A stretch of 64,000 nt of DNA, from positions 62,001-126,000 of the forward strand of contig NZ_FRCS01000015.1 in assembly GCF_900143005.1 (NCBI RefSeq). Direction: 5' to 3'. The position numbers and the translations under genes are program-made. The stretch comes from Cryptosporangium aurantiacum. Lineage in GTDB: Bacteria; Actinomycetota; Actinomycetes; Mycobacteriales; Cryptosporangiaceae. Below, one piece after another: positions 17,542 to 26,600 of this stretch (the first letter of the stretch is position 1; each line of letters starts with the position of its first letter). The notes beneath the pieces are model-generated. The model saw only the letters and a list, made by a program, of their open reading frames with translations. It was not told the origin of the DNA and ran no database searches.

Positions 17542-19380
17542 TCACACGTGCTCGGAGAGCTCCAACCATGATTCCTCAGCCGCCTCGCGCTCCGCCTGCA
17601 GACCGCGCAGCTCGGCGTCCAGCTCGGCGACCTTCGCAAAATCGGTCGAGTGCTCGGCCAGCCGGTCGTGCAGCTTCCGCTCGCGCTCCTCCAGCTTCGC
17701 GATCTGCCGCTCGAGCCGGCTGAGCTCCTTCTTCGCGGCGCGCTGGTCGGCCGCGGACAGTCCTGCCGCCTCCCCATCGGCCGCCGTGTCGGATCCGTCA
17801 CCCACGCCGGCGGGACTACCGGCTCCCGACGATGCGGGGCCCGGCCGACCGCTACCGGCGCCCGCGGCCGCGCGTCGCTGGAGGTACTCGTCGATCCCGC
17901 CGGTCAGCATTCGCAGCGCCCCGTCGCCGAGCAGCGCCCACACCTGATCGGTGACGCGTTCGACCAGGTAGCGGTCGTGGCTGACGACGACCAGCGTCCC
18001 CGGCCAGGAGTCCAGCAGGTCCTCCAGCGCCTGGAGCGTGTCGATGTCGAGGTCGTTGGTCGGCTCGTCCAGCAGCAGGACGTTCGGCCCGGCCATCAGC
18101 AGACGCAGCAGTTGCAAGCGCCGACGTTCACCGCCGGAGAGGTCGCCGACCGGCGTCCACTGCCGGGCGGAGGAGAACCCGAACATCTCCGCGAGCTGGG
18201 AGGCCGTGAGGTCGCGGTCGCCGACGGTCAGCCGCCGGGCCACCTCCTCCACCGCCTCCAGCACACGCAGCGTCGGCGGTAGCTCGACGACCTCCTGGGA
18301 CAGGTACGCCGCCTTCACGGTCTTGCCGACCTTCACCTCGCCCGAGTCGGGGCGGTTCTGCTCGGCGAGAAGGCGCAGCAGGGTCGACTTGCCCGCGCCG
18401 TTGACGCCGACCAGCGCGTACCGGTCGCCCGGCCCGATCCGCCAGGTGACCCGGTTCAGGATCGTCCGGTCGCCGAAGCTCAGCGACGCGTCCTCGACGT
18501 CGTAGACCTGCTTGCCGATCCGGGTGCCGGCCAGCCGCTTGAGCTGAACCGTGTCGCGCGGCTCGGGGACGTCCGCGATCAGGGCGTTCGCGGCCTCGAT
18601 CCGGAACTTCGGCTTGCTGGTGCGAGCGGGCGCGCCGCGCCGCAGCCAGGCCAGCTCCTTGCGCATCAGGTTCTGGCGGCGTTCCTCGGCTGCGGCGGCC
18701 TGCCGGGACCGCTCGGCACGCGCCAGGACCCAGGCGGCGTACCCACCCTCGTACTGCTCGACCTGACCGTCGGTCACCTCCCAGGTCCGGGTGCAGACCG
18801 CGTCGAGGAACCAGCGGTCGTGCGTCACGACGAGGAGCCCGCCCCGCCGGCCCACCAGGTACTCGGCCAGCCAGGCCACACCCTCGACGTCGAGGTGGTT
18901 CGTCGGCTCGTCGAGCACCAGCAGGTCGGTGTCGCGGACCAGCAGCGCCGCCAGCGCCACCCGGCGGCGTTCGCCACCGGACAACGGCCGCACCGGAGCG
19001 TCCAGACCGATCGTGTGCAGGCCCAGGCCGTCGAGGACGGTCCGGATCCGCGCGTCGCCGGCCCACTCGTGCTCGGCGCCGAAGGCGGCGGGCAGCCAGG
19101 CGGACCCGATGACGACGTCGCGCACCAGCGCGTCGTCGGGGAAGACGACCGACTGCGTCAGGTGACCGAGGCGGAGGCCGCCGCGGTGGGTGACCCGCCC
19201 GGAGTCCGGCTGTTCCGCCTTCGTGAGGACGCGCAGCAGCGTCGACTTGCCCGCGCCGTTGAGGCCGACGACGCCGATCCGCTCGGCCTCCCCCAGCCCG
19301 AGCGACACCTGGTCGAGCAGCGTCCGGGTGCCGTGGCTGACGCTGACGTTCTCCACGCTGACCAGGTTGATGGCCGCCAT
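17542..19380 (-). CDS. ABC-F family ATPase (Uup-like)
   Basis: 612 residues with two ABC domains and no membrane segment, the ABC-F layout of ribosome-acting ATPases. Domain 1: GLNGAGKST, LSGGERRRVALAALL, LLVLDEPTNHLD. Domain 2: GVNGAGKST, LSGGERRRLQLLRLL, VLLLDEPTNDLD. The linker between them is Arg-rich (EERRQNLMRKELAWLRRG). A C-terminal extension has a Gly/Ser/Ala-rich stretch (~510-550) followed by a ~60-residue coiled coil (LSRLERQIAKLEERERKL), as in Uup. Probably resolves stalled or misfolded ribosome/DNA intermediates; antibiotic resistance is possible but not shown. Its ATG overlaps the ispE stop (TGATG). Confidence 0.92.
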   Translation of the reverse strand: MAAINLVSVENVSVSHGTRTLLDQVSLGLGEAERIGVVGLNGAGKSTLLRVLTKAEQPDSGRVTHRGGLRLGHLTQSVVFPDDALVRDVVIGSAWLPAAFGAEHEWAGDARIRTVLDGLGLHTIGLDAPVRPLSGGERRRVALAALLVRDTDLLVLDEPTNHLDVEGVAWLAEYLVGRRGGLLVVTHDRWFLDAVCTRTWEVTDGQVEQYEGGYAAWVLARAERSRQAAAAEERRQNLMRKELAWLRRGAPARTSKPKFRIEAANALIADVPEPRDTVQLKRLAGTRIGKQVYDVEDASLSFGDRTILNRVTWRIGPGDRYALVGVNGAGKSTLLRLLAEQNRPDSGEVKVGKTVKAAYLSQEVVELPPTLRVLEAVEEVARRLTVGDRDLTASQLAEMFGFSSARQWTPVGDLSGGERRRLQLLRLLMAGPNVLLLDEPTNDLDIDTLQALEDLLDSWPGTLVVVSHDRYLVERVTDQVWALLGDGALRMLTGGIDEYLQRRAAAGAGSGRPGPASSGAGSPAGVGDGSDTAADGEAAGLSAADQRAAKKELSRLERQIAKLEERERKLHDRLAEHSTDFAKVAELDAELRGLQAEREAAEESWLELSEHV

Positions 19381-20375
19381 CAGTCCTCCACCGTCAGCCG
19401 AGCGCCCTCGACCGGACCGTGCGCGATGAGCACCGCGCTGACGCCCGGTACCGCCGCGTTGCGCAGTTGTTGCGCTATCCGTTCCGCGTGGGCGGCGTCG
19501 GCCGCGAGGAACGCGCAGGTGGGGCCGGAGCCGGACACGATGCCGCCGAGCGCGCCCGCGGTGCGGCCGGCCGCGAGCACGTCCGCCAGCTCGGGACGGA
19601 GTGAGAGCGCTGCGGCTTGCAGGTCGTTGCAGAGCGCCTCGGCGAGCGCGGTGGGATCGGGATCGTCGAGCGCCTTGACGACGGCCGTCGGGTCGGACGC
19701 GCTCGCGTCGGCGCCGCGCAGCCGGTCGGTCTCGGCGTACACCGCGGGGGTGGACAGCCCTTCACCGGCCACCGCGAGCACCCAGTGCCGCCGGTAGGGG
19801 TGGCTCAGCGGAGCCAGCCGCTCGCCGCGGCCGGTGCCGAGCGCGTCGCCACCGTGGAGGGCGAACGGGACGTCCGAGCCGAGCCCGGCCGCGAGCGCGT
19901 GCAGCCGCTCGATCGGCGTCGCGAGGTTCCACAGCGCGTCACCCGCGAGCAGCGCGGCGGCCGCGTCGGCGGAGCCACCGGCCATGCCACCGGCGACCGG
20001 GATGCCCTTGCGCAGCCGGACGGTGACCGCGGGCTCGACCTTGGCCGCGGCGGCCAGCGCGTGCAGCGCTCGCACGGCGAGGTTGCGCTCGTCGGTAGGG
20101 ACGCCGTCGGTGGACACGCCGTCGACCGGGTTGTCGTCGACCGGGTTGCGATCGGCCGGCGGCTCGGCCGCGGCGGCGTCGAGGATCAGTCGGACGCCTG
20201 GCGGGCCCGGCTCCAGCGTGAGCTCGTCGTGGAGTGACACCGCGTGGAAGACGGTCGCCAGATCGTGGAATTTGTCGTCGCGCAACGGCCCGACGCCCAG
20301 ATGCAGATTGATCTTGGCCGGGACCCGTACGCGGACCGCGGAACGGGACGGAACGGTCAGCGGATACTCCTCCAT
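19380..20375 (-). CDS. ispE: 4-diphosphocytidyl-2-C-methyl-D-erythritol kinase
   Basis: About 331 residues. GHMP-family kinase of the MEP isoprenoid pathway: phosphorylates CDP-ME. Motifs: VRVPAKINLHLGVG (substrate side), PVAGGMAGGSADAAA (the glycine-rich ATP loop) and GGIVSGSGPTCAFLA near the end. An insertion of ~25 residues containing repeated (N/D)PVD and GVxTD units (DRNPVDDNPVDGVSTDGVP) sits in a surface loop. Start at ATG 20375 is a choice; the frame stays open upstream to 20447. Normally directly behind rsmA in actinobacteria; here two large surface-protein genes intervene. Coupled to the ABC-F gene. Confidence 0.95.
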   Translation of the reverse strand: MEEYPLTVPSRSAVRVRVPAKINLHLGVGPLRDDKFHDLATVFHAVSLHDELTLEPGPPGVRLILDAAAAEPPADRNPVDDNPVDGVSTDGVPTDERNLAVRALHALAAAAKVEPAVTVRLRKGIPVAGGMAGGSADAAAALLAGDALWNLATPIERLHALAAGLGSDVPFALHGGDALGTGRGERLAPLSHPYRRHWVLAVAGEGLSTPAVYAETDRLRGADASASDPTAVVKALDDPDPTALAEALCNDLQAAALSLRPELADVLAAGRTAGALGGIVSGSGPTCAFLAADAAHAERIAQQLRNAAVPGVSAVLIAHGPVEGARLTVED

Positions 20376-20449
20376 CGAACGGGCGTGCGCCCTCAGGCTA
20401 CCGGTCCCCCGAGGTCCGCCCGTCCCAGGCGGCCCGCCTGTGGACACGG

Positions 20450-20482
20450 AACGGGGCCCACCCCGGCTGGGTGGGCCCCGTT
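20450..20482 (-). terminator. Terminator hairpin after the 945-residue surface protein gene
   Basis: Perfect 14-bp stem (20450-20463 with 20469-20482) and 5-nt loop, 28 nt past the stop codon. Because it lies between this gene and ispE, ispE is likely to have its own promoter. Confidence 0.85.
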
Positions 20483-20510
20483 ACTGTGTGTTACTTCACT
20501 GCGACGTTAT

Positions 20511-23348
20511 TCAGCGAGGAAGCGGCTGGTCGCCGTTCTTGCCGAACTGAATGTCGTCGTCGCCGTTGGCGAAGTACCACATGGCGTTCGAGCCACGGAA
20601 CACACCGACATCGGTGGTGCCGTCGCCGTCGAAGTCACCGGCGAACGGAGTGTCCGTTCCCCGCCCGAAGCGGAGGTTCGAACCGCCCTGGAAGTACCAG
20701 GTGCCGTTCGACGGACGGTACACAGCGATGTCGTCGGACTCGTCACCGTCGAAGTCGCCGCGGACCGGGATGTCACCGCGGGTGCCGTACTTGTAGTTGC
20801 CGACGCCCTTGATGTACCAGGTGCCGTTCGACGGGCGGAACACGGCGAACTCGTCGTCGCCGTCACCGTCGTAGTCGGCCGGAACCGGGATGTCGCCGTT
20901 GGTGCCGTACGGGACGGTGGCTCCGTCCTTGACGTACCAGGTGCCGTTCGAGGGCCGGAACACCGTGAGGTCGGTCTCCTCGTCACCGTCGAAGTCACCG
21001 GAGACCGGGGTGTCGCTGGACCGCCCGTGGCTCACCGGCGCCTCACCCTCGACCTTCCAGGTGCCCCCGCTGAACACGGCCATGTCGAACTCGGCGTCGT
21101 CGTCGAAGTTGCCGACGACCGGCTTGTCACCGGCCTTGCCGAATTTCTCCTGCTGGCCCGGCCAGTTGAACGAACCGTCCGACGGGCGGAACGTGGCGAC
21201 GTCCGACTCACCGTCGGCGTCGTAGTCAGCCCAGACGGCCTTCTTCTCGCCCGGCTCCTCCGGCTCCGAACCGACGCCCACGGTCAACGTGGCGAGACCG
21301 TTGGTGAACACGGAGTCAGCCTCGTTGGTCGCGATCGCGCGGTAGCGCGTGCCGGACTGTTCCTTGGTGAGGTTCCGCACCGTGAGGCGCGGCGTGTTGG
21401 CGCCCTCGATGTTCGGGCCGTTCGTGATGTCGTTCCAGATCTGCGACCCGGGTGCCTGCCACTGCCAGGACCACTCGGGCGTCGGGTCACCGCTGGCCTC
21501 AGCGGTGAACGTCACCGAGTGACCGATCGCGCCGGTCTGGTTCTCCGGCTGACGGGTGATCGTCGGCGCGATGCCCAGGATGGTCAGGGCGACCGGCGAC
21601 GCCGCCGCCGCACCGGCCGGGTTGATCGCGACGGCCCGGTACTCCCAGCCGTCCATGTCCCCGCTGGTCATGATCCGCAGCGACCGCCCGTTGGAGCCGC
21701 TGATCGTCTCCTTCGGAGAGTTCTGCACGGTGACGTAGGGCAGCGTGGAGTTGCCGGGAACTCCCGGCAGGCCCCGACGCTCCCAGCGGAACGTCGGTGT
21801 CGGCACGCCACCGGTAGCCGACGCCACCAGGGTTACGGCGGCTCCGGCGACCACGGTGGTGGACGACGTCGGCGTCACCGTCGCGGAGATCGGTCCGACG
21901 GCGGTTCGCACCTGGACGGATGCCGCGTCGGCACCGTTCGGTCCGGCGGTGCCGAACCGCAGGATGTCCGTCGCCGGGTTGACGACCGTGACGGCTGCGC
22001 CGGTGACCGGGCTGTCGGCCTTCCACACCGAGCTTCCGCTGTTGAAGTCGGTGTCCAGGATGCCCGTCGGGTAGATCCGGGAGAGTTCGATCTTCTCGTC
22101 CGAGCAGCGGTTGGCGACATAGACGTAGTTCGTCGTCGCCGTGATGTGCGACCGGCTGCCGGAGCAGGGCGTCGACCACGTCGTGACGCCACCGCCACCG
22201 GTGGCCACCGTGCCCGTTCCACCGAGCCGGCCGAACCCGGAGTCGTCCAGCGCACCTGCGGCATCGAGGCTCGCCACGAACGTGCTACCGCCGGTGCGGC
22301 CGGTCACCAACACGCTGTCGCCGATCGCGCCGGACGGAATCAGGTCGCCGAGAACCTCGTCGGTCCACCGCTGCTTGGTGGTGCCGCCGGTCGGGCTGGT
22401 GTCCTCGGCAAAATTGGTCTCAAAAGCATCGCTGATGCCGTCCGCGTCGAAAGCGGTCTCCAGCACACCGGCGTCGTCGATCTCGAAAACGCCGGAGTCA
22501 CCGGAGGTCTCCCCCGGGTCGGCCGCGAGGACACCGAACGTCGCGCTCGGCGCCTGGTAGGTACCGACGACGTTGCCCGGGTTGGTGGCGGTGCTGGGAC
22601 GGACCGCGATACCGCCCAGCGAAGTGGCACTCGGCACCACGAAGTAGCCGGAGGTGCCGCCGAAGTTGGTGGTGTCGAGCCCACCGTTCTCCAGGATCCG
22701 GACCACCCGCGCCGTCCGGGCGCCCCCGGCGGAGACCGAGTTGATGCCGATCACGAGGCCGTCGTCGCCGGAAGTCGTCTGCAGTTCGGCATCGACGATG
22801 TTCAGCGGCGCCGACCCCGCCAGTCCGAACGCCGTGGGTGAGATGGGCGCACCGGCGAAGCCACCAACGGGTGCACCGGTCGTCGAACTCAACTTCAGAA
22901 CGACCAGCCCGGCGCTGTTCGTGCCGATCACGTAGAAGGCGGTGTTGGCGCTGTCGAGGAGCAGGCGCGACACGGTCGTACCACTCGGCACGGTGACGAG
23001 CACCTGGCCATCCAGGCCCCAGGTGTCGTCCAGGTCGTCGCCGGCAGTGACGAATCGGGTCAGCGTCACCCGCCGCTGTCCAGTGCCCTCCTGGCCGAGG
23101 ACCACTCGCTCGGTGCCGTCGTCGACCGCGTCGACACCCCGGGTCGGGATGAGGCCCGCAGCGTTACCGCTGATGGCCCCCGCGATCGCAATACCGTCGT
23201 CTCGCCCGCCGTAGGACGGGTCGAGGACCAGACCGGCCGCATGGGCAGCGGTAGGACTGGCGAGCATTGCCGCAACCGTGCCGATGCCCGCCGCAGCCGC
23301 CACCAGTGGCGTCGTGCGTCGGGCGGCACGGCGTGCATGTACCCCCAT
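20511..23348 (-). CDS. Large secreted protein: N-terminal propeller-like region, Ig-like domains, FG-GAP/VCBS-like C-terminal repeats
   Basis: 945 residues. A Sec-type signal peptide ends near AAHAA (~38). The next ~400 residues contain DxxFG-type delta-60/DUF5122-like repeats (DPSYGG, LDDTWGLDGQVLV, LDTTNFGGTSGY, LDTDFNSG). About two Ig-like domains follow (TPTFRWERRG...EYRAVAINPAG; PEWSWQWQAPG...RYRAIATNEAD). The last ~225 residues hold six ~38-residue repeats, (V/G)xxDxDGDxxDDxAVFRPSNGTWY, with DxDxD calcium-site spacing as in FG-GAP/integrin-alpha-like propellers. Start at ATG 23348, preceded by GGGGGGAA; an in-frame TTG is at 23363. No LPxTG or C-terminal anchor. Probably a surface adhesin or matrix protein; no enzyme motif seen. 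Own terminator downstream. Confidence 0.85.
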   Translation of the reverse strand: MGVHARRAARRTTPLVAAAAGIGTVAAMLASPTAAHAAGLVLDPSYGGRDDGIAIAGAISGNAAGLIPTRGVDAVDDGTERVVLGQEGTGQRRVTLTRFVTAGDDLDDTWGLDGQVLVTVPSGTTVSRLLLDSANTAFYVIGTNSAGLVVLKLSSTTGAPVGGFAGAPISPTAFGLAGSAPLNIVDAELQTTSGDDGLVIGINSVSAGGARTARVVRILENGGLDTTNFGGTSGYFVVPSATSLGGIAVRPSTATNPGNVVGTYQAPSATFGVLAADPGETSGDSGVFEIDDAGVLETAFDADGISDAFETNFAEDTSPTGGTTKQRWTDEVLGDLIPSGAIGDSVLVTGRTGGSTFVASLDAAGALDDSGFGRLGGTGTVATGGGGVTTWSTPCSGSRSHITATTNYVYVANRCSDEKIELSRIYPTGILDTDFNSGSSVWKADSPVTGAAVTVVNPATDILRFGTAGPNGADAASVQVRTAVGPISATVTPTSSTTVVAGAAVTLVASATGGVPTPTFRWERRGLPGVPGNSTLPYVTVQNSPKETISGSNGRSLRIMTSGDMDGWEYRAVAINPAGAAAASPVALTILGIAPTITRQPENQTGAIGHSVTFTAEASGDPTPEWSWQWQAPGSQIWNDITNGPNIEGANTPRLTVRNLTKEQSGTRYRAIATNEADSVFTNGLATLTVGVGSEPEEPGEKKAVWADYDADGESDVATFRPSDGSFNWPGQQEKFGKAGDKPVVGNFDDDAEFDMAVFSGGTWKVEGEAPVSHGRSSDTPVSGDFDGDEETDLTVFRPSNGTWYVKDGATVPYGTNGDIPVPADYDGDGDDEFAVFRPSNGTWYIKGVGNYKYGTRGDIPVRGDFDGDESDDIAVYRPSNGTWYFQGGSNLRFGRGTDTPFAGDFDGDGTTDVGVFRGSNAMWYFANGDDDIQFGKNGDQPLPR

Positions 23349-23583
23349 GCTGGTTCCCCCCAATGTGTATAACCCCCTCCCGACGGTAATCGGGAGTCTC
23401 GGGACACGCTAGCACTTTCGGTACATATCTGACTTATTGCCATATAGCGGCGAGTTCTTCTTCTATGCCCCATGACCCGCCTGATCGTCATGAAGGACAT
23501 AAGACTGACGCCGCTGCAAAAAAGGAACGCCGTTTACTAGCGCTACGCTCCAGCGCCGTCCTGATCAGAGGACGCAACAGATG

Positions 23584-23632
23584 ACTGAGGGCTCCGTCCC
23601 CGACCCTCTTCGTCGGGGGCGGAGCCCTCAGT
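23584..23632 (-). terminator. Terminator hairpin after the Ig-repeat protein gene
   Basis: A 20-bp stem (23584-23603 with 23613-23632) with one G-U pair and a 9-nt loop, starting 17 nt past the stop of the 1376-residue protein gene. Strong enough to isolate it from the next surface-protein gene. Confidence 0.88.
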
Positions 23633-23649
23633 GGAACGACGCTTGCGGA

Positions 23650-26600
23650 CTACCGGACGGTCAGCGTCGCTGACGGCGAGGTCACGGTGGCTGCCGTCGT
23701 CGTGGCTACCACTCGGTACCGGTATCCGGTCCGAGCAGTGGTCAGGCCGGTCAACGTCAAGGTGTTCGACGTCGCCCCCGATATCCCGGTGCCATTCGTC
23801 AGATTCGCCCAGGTCGCGCCCGCCGCGGGCGGGAGCGCCTGCCACTGCAGGGTGGGCGCCGGATCACCGGCGACCGTGACGGTGAACGTCGCGGTCCCGT
23901 TCACTGCCGTCACCGACGTCGGCGCGGTAACCGTCGGAGGAGTGACCTGGACAGTCAGCACCGCCGAGTCAGATACGGCCGGGTTCCCGATTCCATTGGA
24001 CGCGATCGCCCGGTAGCGATATCCGCTCTGCGCGGTCGTCAGGCCCGTCAACGACAACGTCGTGGACGTCGCTCCGGAGACGTTCGTCCAGACCCCGTTC
24101 GGGATCTTGCGCTGCCACTGCACAGTCGGCGTCGGCGCACCGCCAAGAGACACCGAGAACGTCGCCGCCCCGCCCGACGCCGTCACGCTGTTCGGGTCAG
24201 TGACCGTCGGCGCGATCCCCACCGAGAGCGTTGCCGGTCCGGAGTACACGGTCCCGAACGTGTTGCTCACCGCCGCCCGGTACCGGTAGCCGAAGCTCGC
24301 ATCGGACAGTGAACTCAGTTCCAACCGGTCCGACGTCGCTCCGGCCACGCCAGTGCCGTTCGTCAGGTTGGTCCACGTCGCGCCGTTCGTCGCGGCGAGC
24401 TGCTGCCACTGCACGGACGGCGTCGGCGTGCCTGCGACCGTCACCGAGAAGACTGCCGAACCTCCGGACTGGACAATCGCGTTGTTCGGATCGGACGACA
24501 CGGTCGGCGGCTGCCCCACCGTCAACGTGGCCGGCTCGGAGGCCACCGGCCCACCAGCCGAGTTGGTCACCGTCGCCCGGTACTGCTCCCCGTCCTGCGC
24601 CGACCGGACTCCGGAAAGCACCAGGGTCGTGGACCTCTCCCCCAGGATCCCGGGACCGTTCTCCATCGGCGTCCACGAGTCGCCGGACCTCACCTGCCAC
24701 CGCACCTGCGGCAACGGCGAACCCGTGACCGATACGCTGAACACCGCGGTGCCACCGGCCACCACACTCTGCGCCGATGGGTTCGTCACCGTGGGAGCCG
24801 CGCCCACCGACAGCGTTGCCGAGTCCGAGTTCACGGTTCCGGCAGCGTTCGTCACCACTGCGCGGTACCGATACCCGTCCTCGGCCGGGGTCAGGCCCGT
24901 CAGCTCCAGCGTCGCCGAGGTGGCGCTCTCGACGCCCGTCACGTCGGTCCAGCGCGCACCCTCCGAGGCAGCCAGGTACTGCCACTGCACCTCCGGCACC
25001 GGCGTGCCTTCGACCGCTATCGAGAACGTCGCCGCGCCGTTTCGCGCGGTCGCGTTGAGCGGGTCGGTGGTGACGCTGGGCGGCGTCCGCACCGTCAACG
25101 TCGCCGACTGGGACGGCACCGGCTCCCCGGCCGGGTTCGTCGCCATCGCCCGGTACTGCCGCCCGTCCATCTCCGCGGTGACGCCGGACAGCACCAACGT
25201 CGTCGAGGTAGCCCCGGATACCCCGGAACCGTCCTGCAGATTCGTCCAGGCTTGGCCATCGGTGGTGGTCTCCCACTGCACCGACGGCAGCGGAGAACCG
25301 GTGACCGACACGCTGAACACCGCAGTGCCGCCTGCCGACGTGGTCTGCGACGCCGGGTCCGTCACCGATGGCGCCGTCCCCACCGTCAAGGTCGCCGAAT
25401 CCGAGGGCACGCTGCCCGCCGAGTTCGTCACCACCGCCCGATACCGGTAGCCGTCAGAGCCTGAGGTCAGGTCGGACAGCGAGAGCGTCTCCGTCGTCGC
25501 ACCGGACACGCCAGGACCGTCGCTCAGATCCGACCAGTTGCCGGCCGGCGTGCGGTACTGCCACTGCACCGTCGGGGCAGGGTCTCCCTCGGCGTCGACG
25601 GTGAAGGTCGCGGTCCGGTCGGACGCCGCGATGGCGTTCCCTGGCGTCGTCACGGTCGGCGGCGTCGGTTGCACGGTCAAGGTCCGCGCGTTCGAAACCG
25701 CCGACGTCACGCTGTTGGTCGCCAACACCCGATACCGGTAATTCGACATCGATGTGTCCACCGACGTCAGGTGCAGGGTGTCTCCGACCGCGCCGGTGAT
25801 ATTCGTGAACGACGAACCACCATTCGTGCTCCGCTGCCACTGCAACGTCGGCGCCGGATCACCCGCTGACACCGTCGCCGTGAACGACGTCGACGAACCC
25901 GCGACCACGGTCCGATCCGGCGCCACCGACACCGACGGCGCGATGCCCGCCACGGTCAGCGTCCGCGCCACGGAATTCGTCGACGTCACGCTGTTCGTCG
26001 CCACCACCCGGTATCGATAGTCGGTCATCGACGCCGTCACAGACGGCAGAGTCAATGTCGTCCCGGTCTCGGTCGCGATATCGGCGAACGTCGAACCACC
26101 GTCCGTGCTCCGCTGCCACTGCAACGTAGGCGCCGGATCACCGGCCGACACCGTTGCAGTGAAGGACGCCGGGTTTCCCGAAACGACGCTCTGATCCGCC
26201 GACACCGACACGGCGGGTGCGATGCCCGCTACCGCCAGCGTCCGCGCCTCGGACGGCGTCGACGTCACGCTGTTCGTCGCGACCACCCGATACTGGTAAC
26301 CGTTCATCGACGCCGTCACCGGTCCCACGGTCAACGTCGTCCCGGTCTCGGTCGCGATATCGACGAACGTCGAACCACCGTTCGTACTCCGCTGCCACTG
26401 CAACGTCGGCGTGGGATCGCCGCTTCGTGTCGCCGTCAGCGTAGTCGAGTCTCCTGAGTTCAGCGCGACGGTCCCCGATATCGACACCGCCGGGGTCGTC
26501 CCCGTCACCGTCAGCGTCTTCACGTTCGACGTTGCCGTCGTCACGCTGTTCGTGGCGACTACCCGGTACTCATAGCCGGTCATCGACGTACTCACCGAGG

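Noticed and set aside
20244-22841. 865-codon antisense open frame across the surface-protein gene
   Set aside because: Product is Val/Arg/Gly-rich without domains; the minus-strand frame has a signal peptide, Ig-like domains and FG-GAP-like repeats, so it is the real gene.
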